A DNA stretch of 36,987 nucleotides from Verrucomicrobiota bacterium. Lineage in GTDB: Bacteria > Verrucomicrobiota > Verrucomicrobiia > Opitutales > Opitutaceae. The stretch is from assembly GCA_025362555.1 (NCBI GenBank), contig JANYFP010000324.1, positions 1 to 36,987 of the forward strand. Direction: 5' to 3'. The position numbers were made by a program, and so were the translations under genes. Shown piece after piece: positions 28,876-36,987 of the stretch. The notes under the pieces are model-generated. The model was not told the origin of the DNA and searched no databases. It saw only the letters and a program-made list of their open reading frames with translations. The first letter of the stretch is position 1, and every line of letters begins with the position of its first letter.

Positions 28876-31800
28876 TTAGATTTCCGAATTTTCCGGTGGG
28901 AGGTGGCGAGCGACAAACTGCCGGATGGCTTTCATTTTAAAGCGGGCAGCCAAATCCATGATGTGTTGGGTGAAGGAGGCGAGCGCGGGATTTTGTTCGG
29001 CGAGTTTCAACGCGTAGGTGCGCACACCTAAGACATCACCTTTGCTCGCGAGTTCAAAGAGTGCCTCGGCGTCGGCGGCGGTGGGCGCGGGGGCGTTCAA
29101 CTCGATGGGGAATGGCGGGTTTGAATTGACCGGGGTCACGTCAATGTAGTGCCATTGCAAATTGAGTTGGCGCTCGAGAATGGCGAGCAGCTGTTCTTCA
29201 CGGAATGGTTTGCCGAGGAATTCCGTGCAGCCGGCTTCGAGGCAGGCCTGGCGATCAGGCAAGAAGGCGCTGGCCGAAATGCCGATGATGAGGGGCGTGT
29301 TTTCCGGATAGGTGTCGCGGATTAACCGGGCGGCGGCGAAGCCGTCGAGGCGGGGCATGCGCAAATCCATCAACACGATGTCCGGCCGGCGCTCCTTGGT
29401 CCGCTCGATCACCTCCACGCCATCGACCGCGGTCGAAACGTCGAAGCCCAGCGGCGAAAGCAGGTCGACGAGCAGACTGCGGTTGGCCGAATGATCATCG
29501 GCGATGAGGACGTGGCGTCGCCCGCCCGCATACCCGCTGATGCGGCGTGGGACGATGGTGACGGCGAGCGTGGTGTTGGCGGCCGACGCGGGCAGCGACA
29601 CCTCGAACCAGAAGCGGCTGCCCCAACCGGTCCGGCTCTCAAGGAGAAGGCGGCTGCCCATTTGTTCAACGATGCCCCGGCTGACATTCAGGCCGAGGCC
29701 GGTGCCTTCGGCGTGGCGCAGATGATCGCCCATTTGGGAAAATGGCTCGAACAATCGCACCTGGTCCTCGGGCGAGATTCCCGGGCCGGTGTCGCTGACC
29801 GAGAAGCGGATTTTGTCGCCGATTTTCTCGGCCGAAAAAACCACGCCGCCGCGACTGGTGAATTTCACCGCGTTGCTCAGCAGATTAAACGCCACCTGGC
29901 GCAAGCGTTGGGCGTCGCCAGTCACGATGTGCGGCAGGTCGGTCGAGAAAGCGGTTTCCAGCAGGAGATTTTTTTCGCGCGCGCGCGGTTGAAAAAAGGC
30001 CTGCACGCCGTCGACAAATTCGTGAAGGTCAAATTCCGCAGGATGGAGTTCGAGTTTGCGGGCTTCAATTTTCGCGAGGTCGAGCACATCATTGATGACT
30101 GCCAGCAGATGGTCGGCGGATTGATGGATGATGCCGAGACCGTCGCTTTGTTTTTCCGTCAATGAAGGATCCCGTCGCAGGATTTGGGTGTAGCCAAGAA
30201 TGCCGTTGAGCGGCGTGCGCAACTCGTGGCTCATGCTCGCGAGAAATTGGGATTTGGCGCGGTTGGCGGCGTCGGCGGCGTCTTTTGCCGCGCGCAAAGT
30301 GCGGGCACCTTCGCGTTGAGCGGTGATATCGATGGCGACGCCTTCAAACATCGTGGGCTCGCCCTTGGCGTTGCGAAAGACGCGGACCGATTCGGAAATC
30401 CACACGCGCGAACCGTCGCGGCGGACGACCTCGGACTCGAAGTCGGTGACTTCGTCGGAGAGTTGGACGCGGGACATGAACTCGGCCCGGCGAGCGGGAT
30501 TCGCATAAAACTGCTGGCCGATATCGTTGATAACTTTGATCAGTTCAGCGGGTGAATCGTAGCCGAGAATTTTGGCGAGGGCGGGATTCACGCGTTCGAA
30601 GTGGCCGTCCGGGCGCGATTGGAAAAGTCCTTCGAGGGCGTGTTCGAAGATGCCGCGATATTGTTGCTCCGCGCGGGCCAGGGCATCCTCGGCTTGCCGG
30701 CGTTGGACGGCGGCGGCGGCCTGACCGGCCACGAAGGTGAGCAATTGAAGCGCCTCTTCGCTGTAAGCATGAGGATCATCGTAATCCTGGACGGCGATCA
30801 CGCCGCGCGCCCGCCCGTCGATCAGGAGTGGGGCACCCAGGCGCACGGCTGCGGGGTGTTCCAAGGTTTGATACGGTCCATTGGCGGCGAGAATGTCGGT
30901 GAGTTCCTCGGCGTTGACCATTTGTGCCCGACTCGTGCGGAGAATGTGCTCAGTGAAGCGATTCGTAGGTGTCCGCGTCGGCACCGACGTCACATGTTCG
31001 TCGACGAAATAGGGGAAACTCAGCTGGGAATCATCGGCATTGAGCAAAGCGACGTAGAAATTTCGTGCCGGCATCAGGCTGGCGATCAGGCGATGGACTT
31101 CCGCAAAAAGCGTTGGCAGGTCTCCGCCGGTGAGCAGCACGCGCGAGATTTGGTAGGTGGCGTCCTGCACTTGTTCGCGCCGGCGGTGTTCGGTCCGGTC
31201 GATGGCAGTAATCAAAATGCAGCGTGTGCCCTCGAGTTCGAGAATGTCGGAGTTCAACGAGACGTAGCGGGGTTCGCGGCGCTTCGTGAAAAAAACGGCT
31301 TCGTAGTCCCGCACCGCGCCGGTCTCGCGCAGTTGCGCCATGAACGTGGTGCGATTGCCGGGATCAGCCCAAATGCCGAGTTCAACGGCGGTGTGGCCGA
31401 GGACTTCGTTACGCGTGTAGCCGGAGGAGGTGAGAAACGCGATATTCGCTTCGATGATGCGGCCGTCATCGAGTCGGCTCAGGGCCGTGAGGGCTGGGCT
31501 GGCTTGAAAGGATTTGGCAAAATAATCCTGGGACTCGCGTTGCAGCGCCTCGCTGCGGCGGCGATACACGGCGGCGGCGGCCTGGTCGGCGACGAAGGCC
31601 AGGAGGCGTTTTTCCTCCTGCCCGTAGGCGTTGGGATTGTTGTAATCCTGGACGGCGATGACCCCGATGGCGCGCTCATCGATCAGCAGAGGTGCGCCAA
31701 GCCAGAGCGCCGACGGCTTGCCGTTGGGCAGGTAGCGGCTGTGATCGCGTAACACGACGGCGAGTTCTTCGTCCGTGGTTAAAAGCGGCTTGCCTGTGTG

Positions 31801-32595
31801 GAGCACGTATTCCGTGAGGCCGTAACTCGGGCGACGGGGGAACGGAGCCTGCGAATTTTGATCCACGAAATAGGGAAAGCTGAGCAGGCTTCCGTCGGCA
31901 TTAAGCAGCGCGACGCAGAAATTTTTTGCCGGCATCAGGCCAGCGACGAGCTCATGCAGCTCCGCGTAAAGTTTCGGCAGATCAGTGCCGGCGAGCACCG
32001 CGCGCGAAATTTGGTAGGTTGCGTTCTGGACCTGTTCGCGCCGGAGACGTTCGCCAATATCCACGCCAACCGTGAGCATGCAAAGGGTGCCGTACATTTC
32101 GACGAGATCGGCGTTGAGCAACATGTGGATGGTTTTCCCGAACTTGTTGCGAAAAACACCTTCGAAATCACGGACCTTCCCGTCGCGGCGTAACGTTTGG
32201 ACAAACGTGTCCCTCTTCTTGGTGTCAGCCCAAAGATTGAGTTCCAAGGTACTGTGGCCGACGACCTCGGCGCGGGAGTAGCCGGAGGCGCGTTCAAAGC
32301 CGGCATTGGCTTCCAATAATTTTCCATCGGAAAGCCGGGCGATGAGCATCATCGCGGGAATCGTTTGAAAGGATTTGGCGAAAAAATCCTGCGATTCACG
32401 CCGGCTGGTTTCACCCTGGCGCAACGCGTCCTCGGCTAAGGACAACTGGCGTTCCGCTTCGGCGAGGCGCGCCTGCAACTGATCGTGGGTGGGAGGGTGG
32501 GCAGGATCAAACATCTCAGCCATGATCGCATAAGCACAAACCGAGAGCAGGCAACGGCGGACTTGCCGGCGTTCTTCGGCGGCTTCTGATCGCAC
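28876..32595 (-). CDS. Hybrid histidine kinase: PAS-GAF-PAS-GAF-PAS-HisKA-HATPase-REC (real start possibly 32523, [11 protein letters not shown])
   Basis: Two PAS/GAF modules, third [38 protein letters not shown], receiver [18 protein letters not shown]...[14 protein letters not shown]...FLGKPF. Confidence 0.94.
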   Translation of the reverse strand: MRSEAAEERRQVRRCLLSVCAYAIMAEMFDPAHPPTHDQLQARLAEAERQLSLAEDALRQGETSRRESQDFFAKSFQTIPAMMLIARLSDGKLLEANAGFERASGYSRAEVVGHSTLELNLWADTKKRDTFVQTLRRDGKVRDFEGVFRNKFGKTIHMLLNADLVEMYGTLCMLTVGVDIGERLRREQVQNATYQISRAVLAGTDLPKLYAELHELVAGLMPAKNFCVALLNADGSLLSFPYFVDQNSQAPFPRRPSYGLTEYVLHTGKPLLTTDEELAVVLRDHSRYLPNGKPSALWLGAPLLIDERAIGVIAVQDYNNPNAYGQEEKRLLAFVADQAAAAVYRRRSEALQRESQDYFAKSFQASPALTALSRLDDGRIIEANIAFLTSSGYTRNEVLGHTAVELGIWADPGNRTTFMAQLRETGAVRDYEAVFFTKRREPRYVSLNSDILELEGTRCILITAIDRTEHRRREQVQDATYQISRVLLTGGDLPTLFAEVHRLIASLMPARNFYVALLNADDSQLSFPYFVDEHVTSVPTRTPTNRFTEHILRTSRAQMVNAEELTDILAANGPYQTLEHPAAVRLGAPLLIDGRARGVIAVQDYDDPHAYSEEALQLLTFVAGQAAAAVQRRQAEDALARAEQQYRGIFEHALEGLFQSRPDGHFERVNPALAKILGYDSPAELIKVINDIGQQFYANPARRAEFMSRVQLSDEVTDFESEVVRRDGSRVWISESVRVFRNAKGEPTMFEGVAIDITAQREGARTLRAAKDAADAANRAKSQFLASMSHELRTPLNGILGYTQILRRDPSLTEKQSDGLGIIHQSADHLLAVINDVLDLAKIEARKLELHPAEFDLHEFVDGVQAFFQPRAREKNLLLETAFSTDLPHIVTGDAQRLRQVAFNLLSNAVKFTSRGGVVFSAEKIGDKIRFSVSDTGPGISPEDQVRLFEPFSQMGDHLRHAEGTGLGLNVSRGIVEQMGSRLLLESRTGWGSRFWFEVSLPASAANTTLAVTIVPRRISGYAGGRRHVLIADDHSANRSLLVDLLSPLGFDVSTAVDGVEVIERTKERRPDIVLMDLRMPRLDGFAAARLIRDTYPENTPLIIGISASAFLPDRQACLEAGCTEFLGKPFREEQLLAILERQLNLQWHYIDVTPVNSNPPFPIELNAPAPTAADAEALFELASKGDVLGVRTYALKLAEQNPALASFTQHIMDLAARFKMKAIRQFVARHLPPENSEI

Positions 32596-32676
32596 TCAAG
32601 ATGGAAAGCGGCGGGGGCTTATTTCTACGGGGCCACGCGGCACTCGGGGCGACTGGCCTCGTGCGAATCGCGGTGC

Positions 32677-33114
32677 TCAGGCCGCAGCGCGCCTGAGGTT
32701 GGCGGCCCCATCGCGAGCGCCTGCTCGCATGGTTTCGGCCAATAGCCAGTAAGTCTTGCCCCAGGCCGCGCGGGTTTCCTGCGTGAAGTCGGCCCCGAGG
32801 CCCTTCGCCAGCGTCCAAAGCAACGCTTCGCCGATGGTATCGTAATGCTTTTCCTTCACGTGATAGCTGGCTTGGCGCAAGCCGAGTTGGCGGGCGGCAG
32901 GTACGAGCCGATCGAGTCGCTCGACCCCATTGACCGCCAGGCCGATCATGCGAAGGAGTTTGCTGCCTTGCTCCGCCATATCGCCGTGGAAAAAATCTCG
33001 TAACGTCGGATCCAATTCAAACAGGCGGGCGTAAAAAAGGCCCGTGGCTTGTTCGGCAATCGGGCCAATTTTTTGGAAAGAGGATTTTAGCAGGGAGATT
33101 TCGTCGGTCGTCAT
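32677..33114 (-). CDS. Single-domain bacterial globin with atypical F8 position
   Basis: IAEQATGLFYARLFELDPTLRDFFHGDMAEQGSKLLRMIGLAVNGVERL and HYDTIGEALLWTLAKGLGADFTQETRAAWGKTYWLLAETM. Confidence 0.88.
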   Translation of the reverse strand: MTTDEISLLKSSFQKIGPIAEQATGLFYARLFELDPTLRDFFHGDMAEQGSKLLRMIGLAVNGVERLDRLVPAARQLGLRQASYHVKEKHYDTIGEALLWTLAKGLGADFTQETRAAWGKTYWLLAETMRAGARDGAANLRRAAA

Positions 33115-33147
33115 GGCAAAGGAAGTGGGCGGGCGTCAAAGGGGAGC

Positions 33148-33282
33148 TTATTTTGCCCGGTTACCGTCGAGGTGAAGGACGACAAACAGCGTGAGCGCCC
33201 AACTGGCAAAAAAAATACCAAGAATCTGAATGCCGGGTGCGAGGTGGAGGGAGGCAAGGGGCAAAAAAGGAGCGAGGTTCAT
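33148..33282 (-). CDS. Putative 44-aa single-TM small protein upstream of the globin gene
   Basis: ATG 33282-33280 to TAA 33150-33148: MNLAPFLPLASLHLAPGIQILGIFFASWALTLFVVLHLDGNRAK; below the ORF-track length cut-off; 33 nt before the globin start. Confidence 0.5.
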   Translation of the reverse strand: MNLAPFLPLASLHLAPGIQILGIFFASWALTLFVVLHLDGNRAK

Positions 33283-33405
33283 GGCGCGCTCACTATGTCA
33301 AAACTGCGGTAATTTCACCATTGGCCAGCAGGTCATTGGCCCTTCGGTCAAGGATCGAGCCGCTGTCCGCTTTACATTGACGGATTAGGTCGCCAATTTC
33401 GCAGC

Positions 33406-34035
33406 GTGGAAAAAATTCTGGTGATTGAAGATGACGCAAAAATGCGAAAACACATGAGCGCATTACTCGCCTCCGAAGGCTATCAGACGATCGAGGCCCG
33501 GAACGGCCGCGAGGGCGTCGAGTTAGTTAAAAGCCAACATCCCGACCTCGTGTTGTGCGATATCACGATGCCGGAAATGAACGGTCACCGCGTGCTGGAA
33601 GCGGTGCGGAGCGATACGACAACGGCGCATCTGCCTTTTATTTTTCTGACGGGTTGGGGTGAGCGAGAGGATTTGCGCACCGGGATGAATTTAGGGGCCG
33701 ACGATTATTTGGTTAAACCGGTTGAACCTGCTGAACTCCTCACGGCTGTAAAGGCACGGTTGCGTCGTCGCAAACAGGCCGGCGTCGGACGGTCCTCAAC
33801 GGTGGCCGATGCTACGCCGGCGGCGTTGGAGGCCGCCCTGGGTTTGACGCCTCGTGAAGCCGAGTTGCTTTCCTGGGTGGTGCAGGGAAAAACCAATCCG
33901 GAGATCGGCATTATTCTCGGTATTCAGCTCACGACGGTGAAAAAACATCTTGAAAGTATCTTCGCGAAACTGGGCGTAGAGAACCGTACCGCCGCAGTCA
34001 CGCTTGGCTTGGAGAAATTGGGCCAGCAAAATTGA
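33406..34035 (+). CDS. NarL/LuxR-type response regulator (GTG start)
   Basis: Receiver KILVIEDDAKMRKHM, LVLCDITMPEMNGHRVL, DDYLVKPVEPAEL; HTH GLTPREAELLSWVVQGKTNPEIGIILGIQLTTVKKHLESIFAKLGVENRTAA. Confidence 0.95.
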   Translation: MEKILVIEDDAKMRKHMSALLASEGYQTIEARNGREGVELVKSQHPDLVLCDITMPEMNGHRVLEAVRSDTTTAHLPFIFLTGWGEREDLRTGMNLGADDYLVKPVEPAELLTAVKARLRRRKQAGVGRSSTVADATPAALEAALGLTPREAELLSWVVQGKTNPEIGIILGIQLTTVKKHLESIFAKLGVENRTAAVTLGLEKLGQQN

Positions 34036-34362
34036 GGCGGGGTCGTGTCGGGGAGCCGGTTGCGACACCGCCGCCTCAGCTCCGAGATTATTTTTCTGTA
34101 TTCAACCAAAGCGCTGCTGGATTCCCGCTCACAAATCAGCGTGTTCAGGTCAATGGGCTTCCCCTTTCGATCAATGCGTATCGGTTATGGCAAACCTTAC
34201 ACTGGGGAGGATTCGGCGCAATCGCGGGCGCGCTTGAATCGGACCTCGTGCGGCTTGAATTCTCCTCCAGTGGATGATTAACTTTTTTCGCTGATCCCCT
34301 CGAACTGTGCCGGCTTCTGCGCATTTCTTCGTGCTCGTTATTTTGCCTCTTTCTACCCCTCT

Positions 34363-36768
34363 ATGAAATCACGGATTCTTTTGTTACTGTTGTGTGTGGT
34401 GAATGCGATCGCTGCGCCGCAGGATCACGGCCCCAGTGGCCTGTCGTCATCGACATCGCCGTTGCTCACTGAGCGATGGCCTGCTTTCTGGGTCACGCAT
34501 CCGGCGGCACCTAAAAACGAATACGGCGTTTATCTTTTTCGGAAGCAGTTCGAACTGGCCAAGCGTCCGGAACACTTCGTCGTTCATGTGACGGCCGATT
34601 CACGCTATCGCTTTTTTGTTAATGGACACTCGGTGAGCTTCGGTCCGCAACGGGGCGATCCACTCGTCTGGCGCTACGAGAGCGTCGATCTCGCACCTTG
34701 GCTGCGCGAGGGAACCAATGTGCTCGCGGCTCAGGTCTGGAGCGGCGGGGAGGACGCGGCTTTCGCCATCATGAGTCTGCGGACCGGGTTCCTGTTGCAG
34801 GGCGACACGACCGCGGAGCGGGCGGTTGATACCAATGAATCCTGGAAAGTTTTTCACGACGAAGCCTATCGCCCATTGCCGCACGATCGGGCGCGGTTAA
34901 AAACCTTTATCGTTGTTGGAGCTGGTGACCGCGTGGACGGACGGCTGCATCCGTGGGGTTGGGAAACGGCGGAATTTAATGATCAGGCTTGGTCGTCGGT
35001 CCGCGTGTTGGGCCACGGAATTCCGCTGGGTTGGGGGACGGATGTGGGCTGGTGGCTTAAACCGCGTTCCATTCCGCTGATGGAAGAAACTCCGCTTCGT
35101 CTGGCTCGGGTGCGGCGGTCCCTCGGCATTCAACCCGCAGCGGATTTCGTGGCGGGAAAATCTGCGTTAACGTTGCCGGCGCACACGCACGCGAGCGTTT
35201 TGTTTGACCAAGATTATGAAACAAGTGCGTTTCCCCAGTTGACCGTGAGCGGTGGTCTCGGAGGCAAAGTGACTCTCTCCTACGCCGAAGCGCTCTTTGA
35301 TGAACATGGCCAAAAAGGAAATCGCGACGAGATCGAGCATCGCGAACTCGTCGGGATCAGCGATGAATTCCACCCCGACGGTGGAGCGCATCGGCGTTTT
35401 GTGCCGATGGATTTTCGCACGTACCGGTATTTGCAACTCGACCTCGAAACTAGCGACGAGCCGCTCGTGGTGGAAGATTTGCATGGAGTTTTTACGGGTT
35501 ATCCCTTCGAGGAGCGGGGTTCATTTTCGAGCGATGATCCGATTCTCGCGCGCGTCTGGACGGTGGGCTGGCGGACCGCGCGTTTGTGCGCGTTTGAAAC
35601 CTACGTGGATTGCCCGTACTATGAGCAGCTGCAATATATCGGAGACACGCGCATTCAGAGTTTGATTTCACTTTATGTGTCGGGCGACGACCGGCTGATG
35701 CGCAATGCCATCGAGCTCTTTGATCGTTCGCGCTTGTCCGAGGGACTGACGCAGAGCCGTTATCCGTCGGCCAGTCCGCAGGTCATCAACACTTTTTCTT
35801 TATTCTGGATCGATATGATTCACGATTACTGGCGGCACCGCACCGATGACGATTTTATCCGCGCGCGCTTGGCCGGAATGGAAACGGTGTTGGGTTGGTT
35901 TGACCGGCAGATGGACGCGAAGACCGGACTGCTCGGGCCGCTGCCCTATTGGACGTTCGTCGACTGGACGAAGGAGTGGCCGTGGAATGAGGCGCTGGGT
36001 TACGGAGGTACGCCTGCGGGGGCGCATGAGGGTGGTTCTGCAACGGTTTCGCTTCAACTAGCCGCCACGTTGCAACGGGCGGCGGAGCTATCGCGGGCCT
36101 TTGGCCGCGATGATCTCGCGGTGCGATACGAACAGCGTGCGCTGGGCCTGCGTCAGGCGGTGAAGACACTTTGCTGGGATGAAAAGCGCCGCCTGTTTGC
36201 CGATACGCCCGAGAAGAAAGTATTTAGTCAGCACGCCAATATTATGGCGGTGTTGTCGGGAGCCATCGAAGGTGAGGCGGCGCGTGAGTTGATCGAGCGC
36301 GTGGCGCACGATGCTTCGCTCATTCAATGTTCCACGTATTTCCGGTTTTATCTCTTGCGGGCGATGAAGCAGGCGGGTTTGGGCGATGAGTATCTGGCGA
36401 TGTTAGGGCCATGGCGTGACATGCTCGCGAAAGGCCTTACCACTTTTGCTGAGCAGCCCGATCCCACGAGATCGGATTGCCACGCGTGGAGTGCGTCGCC
36501 CGTTTACGAGTTGCTGGCGACCGTGTGTGGGATTGAGCCAGGCTCGCCCGGTTTTGCGACCGTCCGGATCGAGCCGCATCTCGGAGCGCTGCAGCACGCC
36601 GAAGGCAAAGTGATGCACCCGAAAGGAGAAGTGTCCGTCGCCCTCGTGCGCGAGAAAACCGGACTGCGTGCGACCGTTTCACTCCCCGCCAGTGTGACCG
36701 GAATTTTCGTCTGGCAGGGGAAAACCGTCGAACTGAAGCCGGGGGAACAAGTGCTGCAATTTCCCTGA
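34363..36768 (+). CDS. Exported alpha-L-rhamnosidase-like glycoside hydrolase (GH78-like)
   Basis: N-terminal signal MKSRILLLLLCVVNAIAA; FRKQFEL...ADSRYRFFVNGHSVSFGPQRGDP; ETYVDCPYYEQLQYIGDTRIQSLISLYVSGD; C-term RSDCHAWSASPVYELLATVCGIEP. Confidence 0.88.
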   Translation: MKSRILLLLLCVVNAIAAPQDHGPSGLSSSTSPLLTERWPAFWVTHPAAPKNEYGVYLFRKQFELAKRPEHFVVHVTADSRYRFFVNGHSVSFGPQRGDPLVWRYESVDLAPWLREGTNVLAAQVWSGGEDAAFAIMSLRTGFLLQGDTTAERAVDTNESWKVFHDEAYRPLPHDRARLKTFIVVGAGDRVDGRLHPWGWETAEFNDQAWSSVRVLGHGIPLGWGTDVGWWLKPRSIPLMEETPLRLARVRRSLGIQPAADFVAGKSALTLPAHTHASVLFDQDYETSAFPQLTVSGGLGGKVTLSYAEALFDEHGQKGNRDEIEHRELVGISDEFHPDGGAHRRFVPMDFRTYRYLQLDLETSDEPLVVEDLHGVFTGYPFEERGSFSSDDPILARVWTVGWRTARLCAFETYVDCPYYEQLQYIGDTRIQSLISLYVSGDDRLMRNAIELFDRSRLSEGLTQSRYPSASPQVINTFSLFWIDMIHDYWRHRTDDDFIRARLAGMETVLGWFDRQMDAKTGLLGPLPYWTFVDWTKEWPWNEALGYGGTPAGAHEGGSATVSLQLAATLQRAAELSRAFGRDDLAVRYEQRALGLRQAVKTLCWDEKRRLFADTPEKKVFSQHANIMAVLSGAIEGEAARELIERVAHDASLIQCSTYFRFYLLRAMKQAGLGDEYLAMLGPWRDMLAKGLTTFAEQPDPTRSDCHAWSASPVYELLATVCGIEPGSPGFATVRIEPHLGALQHAEGKVMHPKGEVSVALVREKTGLRATVSLPASVTGIFVWQGKTVELKPGEQVLQFP

Positions 36769-36891
36769 GCGGGCGATGCGTAAGCTAAAATAGAAAACGA
36801 AATAAAATCGAGTTGGTCAGATCCGAATCAAACCAGGACTGATCTGCTCCCGCTGGAATATCGTTAGGATATTTCGAGAAGGGCCGCCCTA

Positions 36892-36987
36892 GGGCCTGTT
36901 AACACTACGCAAGAGCTAACCAGATGAGAGCGAAGGTGACGAAGGAACGGAAAAGCGCATCGAGTTTGTCGTAGCGGGTGAAGATGC
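36892..36987 (-). mobile_element. End of an IS5-family-like insertion sequence, truncated by window end
   Basis: Putative terminal sequence GGGCCTGTTAACACT next to CTAG; coding remnant inside (see next feature). Confidence 0.65.
36905..36987 (-). CDS. IS5-family-like transposase, C-terminal fragment
   Basis: Minus strand reads IFTRYDKLDALFRSFVTFALIWLALA* (stop 36907-36905); FTRYDKL..F..F...A is a typical IS5/IS427-type transposase C-terminus. Confidence 0.8.
   Translation of the reverse strand, partial: IFTRYDKLDALFRSFVTFALIWLALA

Noticed and set aside
30601-31752. 383-aa plus-strand ORF opposite the hybrid kinase
   Set aside because: Antisense of clear PAS/GAF coding sequence; no independent motif.

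Overview
The window is about 37 kb of GC-rich bacterial chromosome. Gene content and style suggest a verrucomicrobial, Opitutaceae-like genome, but this is inferred and was not tested. From left to right I read: the 3' part of an F-type ATP synthase operon (atpH tail, atpA, atpG, atpD, atpC, terminator); a ferrous-iron feo operon (feoA, feoA, feoB, small Cys-rich membrane protein); an MDR oxidoreductase; queC, queE and an ExoD-like gene; a histone-deacetylase-family hydrolase, RNase D, and oleC-oleD; two divergent RNA methyltransferases; a Ca2+/H+ antiporter; a GNAT acetyltransferase; a lipoate-ligase-like gene; a sensor kinase and pdxH; an M20 peptidase; a MarC-family protein; SerA-like dehydrogenase; a DUF5069 protein; a two-component/globin signalling locus; an exported alpha-L-rhamnosidase-like protein; and the end of an IS5-type transposase at the right edge. 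Most genes are ordinary housekeeping. The signals most worth a second look are: (i) an inverted repeat forming the shared 5' region of two divergent methyltransferase genes; (ii) a nested palindrome and a repeat-like segment apparently inserted in frame into oleD and oleC; (iii) a 21-bp-paired hairpin overlapping the start codon of the M20 peptidase; (iv) three REPIN-like doublets; (v) a globin whose proximal F8 His position reads Gln, with a 44-aa membrane sORF upstream and large kinases downstream; (vi) a kinase with a degenerate receiver domain. No CRISPR array, rRNA or tRNA gene was recognised. All homology statements come from motif recognition and memory, not searches.
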